In this document: positions 33,288 through 33,685 of the stretch, one piece after another
How positions within the stretch are numbered: position 1 is the stretch's first letter
Layout: every line of letters begins with the position of its first letter
Source of the DNA: Cytidiella melzeri
Taxonomy: Eukaryota > Basidiomycota > Agaricomycetes > Polyporales > Irpicaceae
NCBI GenBank assembly: GCA_022592445.1
Contig: JABYQR010000443.1
Location: forward strand, 1 to 33,685
DNA: 33,685 bases
Direction: 5' to 3'
Notes under the pieces: model-generated
Database searches by the model: none
Told to the model about the DNA's origin: nothing
Seen by the model: the letters and a program-made list of their open reading frames with translations, nothing else
Position numbers and translations under genes: made by a program

Positions 33288-33372
33288 CATTGTGTGAAAA
33301 GTGGTGTTTCTCTTCTTCTCATACTAGAAATAGTATTTCGCTTAACCTTTGCTAACTAAGAAATCTGAAGCA

Positions 33373-33685
33373 ATGGCCTCTCAATCCAACGCCGGATCCA
33401 ACGCTGCCCCCGCTGCTGCTTCCAACCTCACCCACTCTGTTCCTTTCGGCAAAATTACGCCGATTGTCTACAACCCTTCAGTTGAGAACTTTGAGCAGCA
33501 TATCTTCCACAACCTAAACACGGCCCAAAGGGCTTTTACTCGTACGGTTGAAGGTGGAGCAACTGCTGCCATCGTCCACAATATGATGAATCAAATGGTT
33601 CTTATCTGGAACAACCAGCTGTCCCTCCTGGAGGATAACCTCCAGGAATACGTTGATAAGGTCGCTCAAGACCTATATTCGCAGT
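33373..33685 (+). CDS. Retroelement ORF2, partial (runs off the window)
   Basis: The ATG at 33373 opens a frame that is unbroken for 104 residues to the window end. The start is Ala/Ser/Asn-rich (MASQSNAGSNAAPAAASN), followed by FGKITPIVYNPSVENFEQHI and a helical segment with IWNNQLSLLEDNLQEYVDKV. This could be the N terminus of a gag or capsid protein, but no diagnostic motif is inside the window. It is separated from ORF1 by 170 bp that carry two GACA-loop hairpins, and it lies in a different frame from ORF1. Confidence 0.65.
   Translation, partial: MASQSNAGSNAAPAAASNLTHSVPFGKITPIVYNPSVENFEQHIFHNLNTAQRAFTRTVEGGATAAIVHNMMNQMVLIWNNQLSLLEDNLQEYVDKVAQDLYSQ

Larger units (their letters stand above)
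31177..33685 (+). mobile_element. LTR-type retroelement, 5' part; continues beyond the window
   Basis: A probable LTR with promoter-like content (about 31177-32085) is followed by a leader and two plus-strand ORFs (32423-33202 and 33373 to the edge). Left boundary: recognisable KDZ coding similarity ends near 31130, and the LTR-like repeats start near 31189. Right LTR boundary: a TTGGCATTATGCCAACA segment ending at 32085 gives the expected CA end. No reverse transcriptase, protease or integrase is inside the window, so the superfamily cannot be decided. A clear TG start, target duplication and primer binding site were not found. Confidence 0.55.

Overview
The window is nuclear DNA of a filamentous basidiomycete, most likely an agaricomycete. 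The evidence is very dense short introns (mostly 50-75 nt with GTRNGT donors), a multi-spanning DUF6534-type membrane protein, the divergence style of the housekeeping proteins, and a KDZ-type transposase. I cannot name a species. All gene models below were spliced by hand, keeping reading phase and checking against family conservation.

Positions 1-21.2 kb are compact and gene-rich. In order they hold: a nucleotidyltransferase-like/ankyrin protein (minus strand, runs off the left edge); triosephosphate isomerase (plus); a four-helix membrane protein (plus); a long gap with a spliced leader leading into a PlsC/GPAT-type acyltransferase (plus); an F-box/WD40 protein of about 1,069 residues (minus); a 22-exon DUF6534 membrane protein (plus); proteasome subunit beta-3 (minus); and two small hydrophilic proteins (minus), one with a CsbD-like segment. 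These genes serve unrelated core functions (glycolysis, phospholipid synthesis, ubiquitin-proteasome turnover), so they are ordinary neighbours and not an operon-like cluster. Across the nine hand-solved models I count 62 introns. Four of them are GC-AG, and several exons are only 10-18 nt long.

Positions 21.2-33.7 kb are different: intergenic hairpins and a 180-bp pyrimidine-rich duplication, an unrecognised multi-exon gene (minus), a decayed multi-exon gene (minus) with a 24-bp coding minisatellite, an AT-richer stretch with a 143-bp satellite array in a higher-order pattern, a broken KDZ transposase (plus), and the 5' part of an LTR-type retroelement (plus). The retroelement abuts the KDZ 3' end and leaves the window at the right edge. 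Its presumed LTR promoter carries heat-shock-element-like arrays, GATA-type repeats and a TATA box. Two ORFs follow, and three small hairpins share the same GACA loop around the first of them.

I found no single novel enzymatic system. The most unusual content is (1) extreme splicing architecture, including a start codon split by an intron, a first coding exon that is only ATG, and many microexons, and (2) the regulatory and RNA-structure content of the retroelement.
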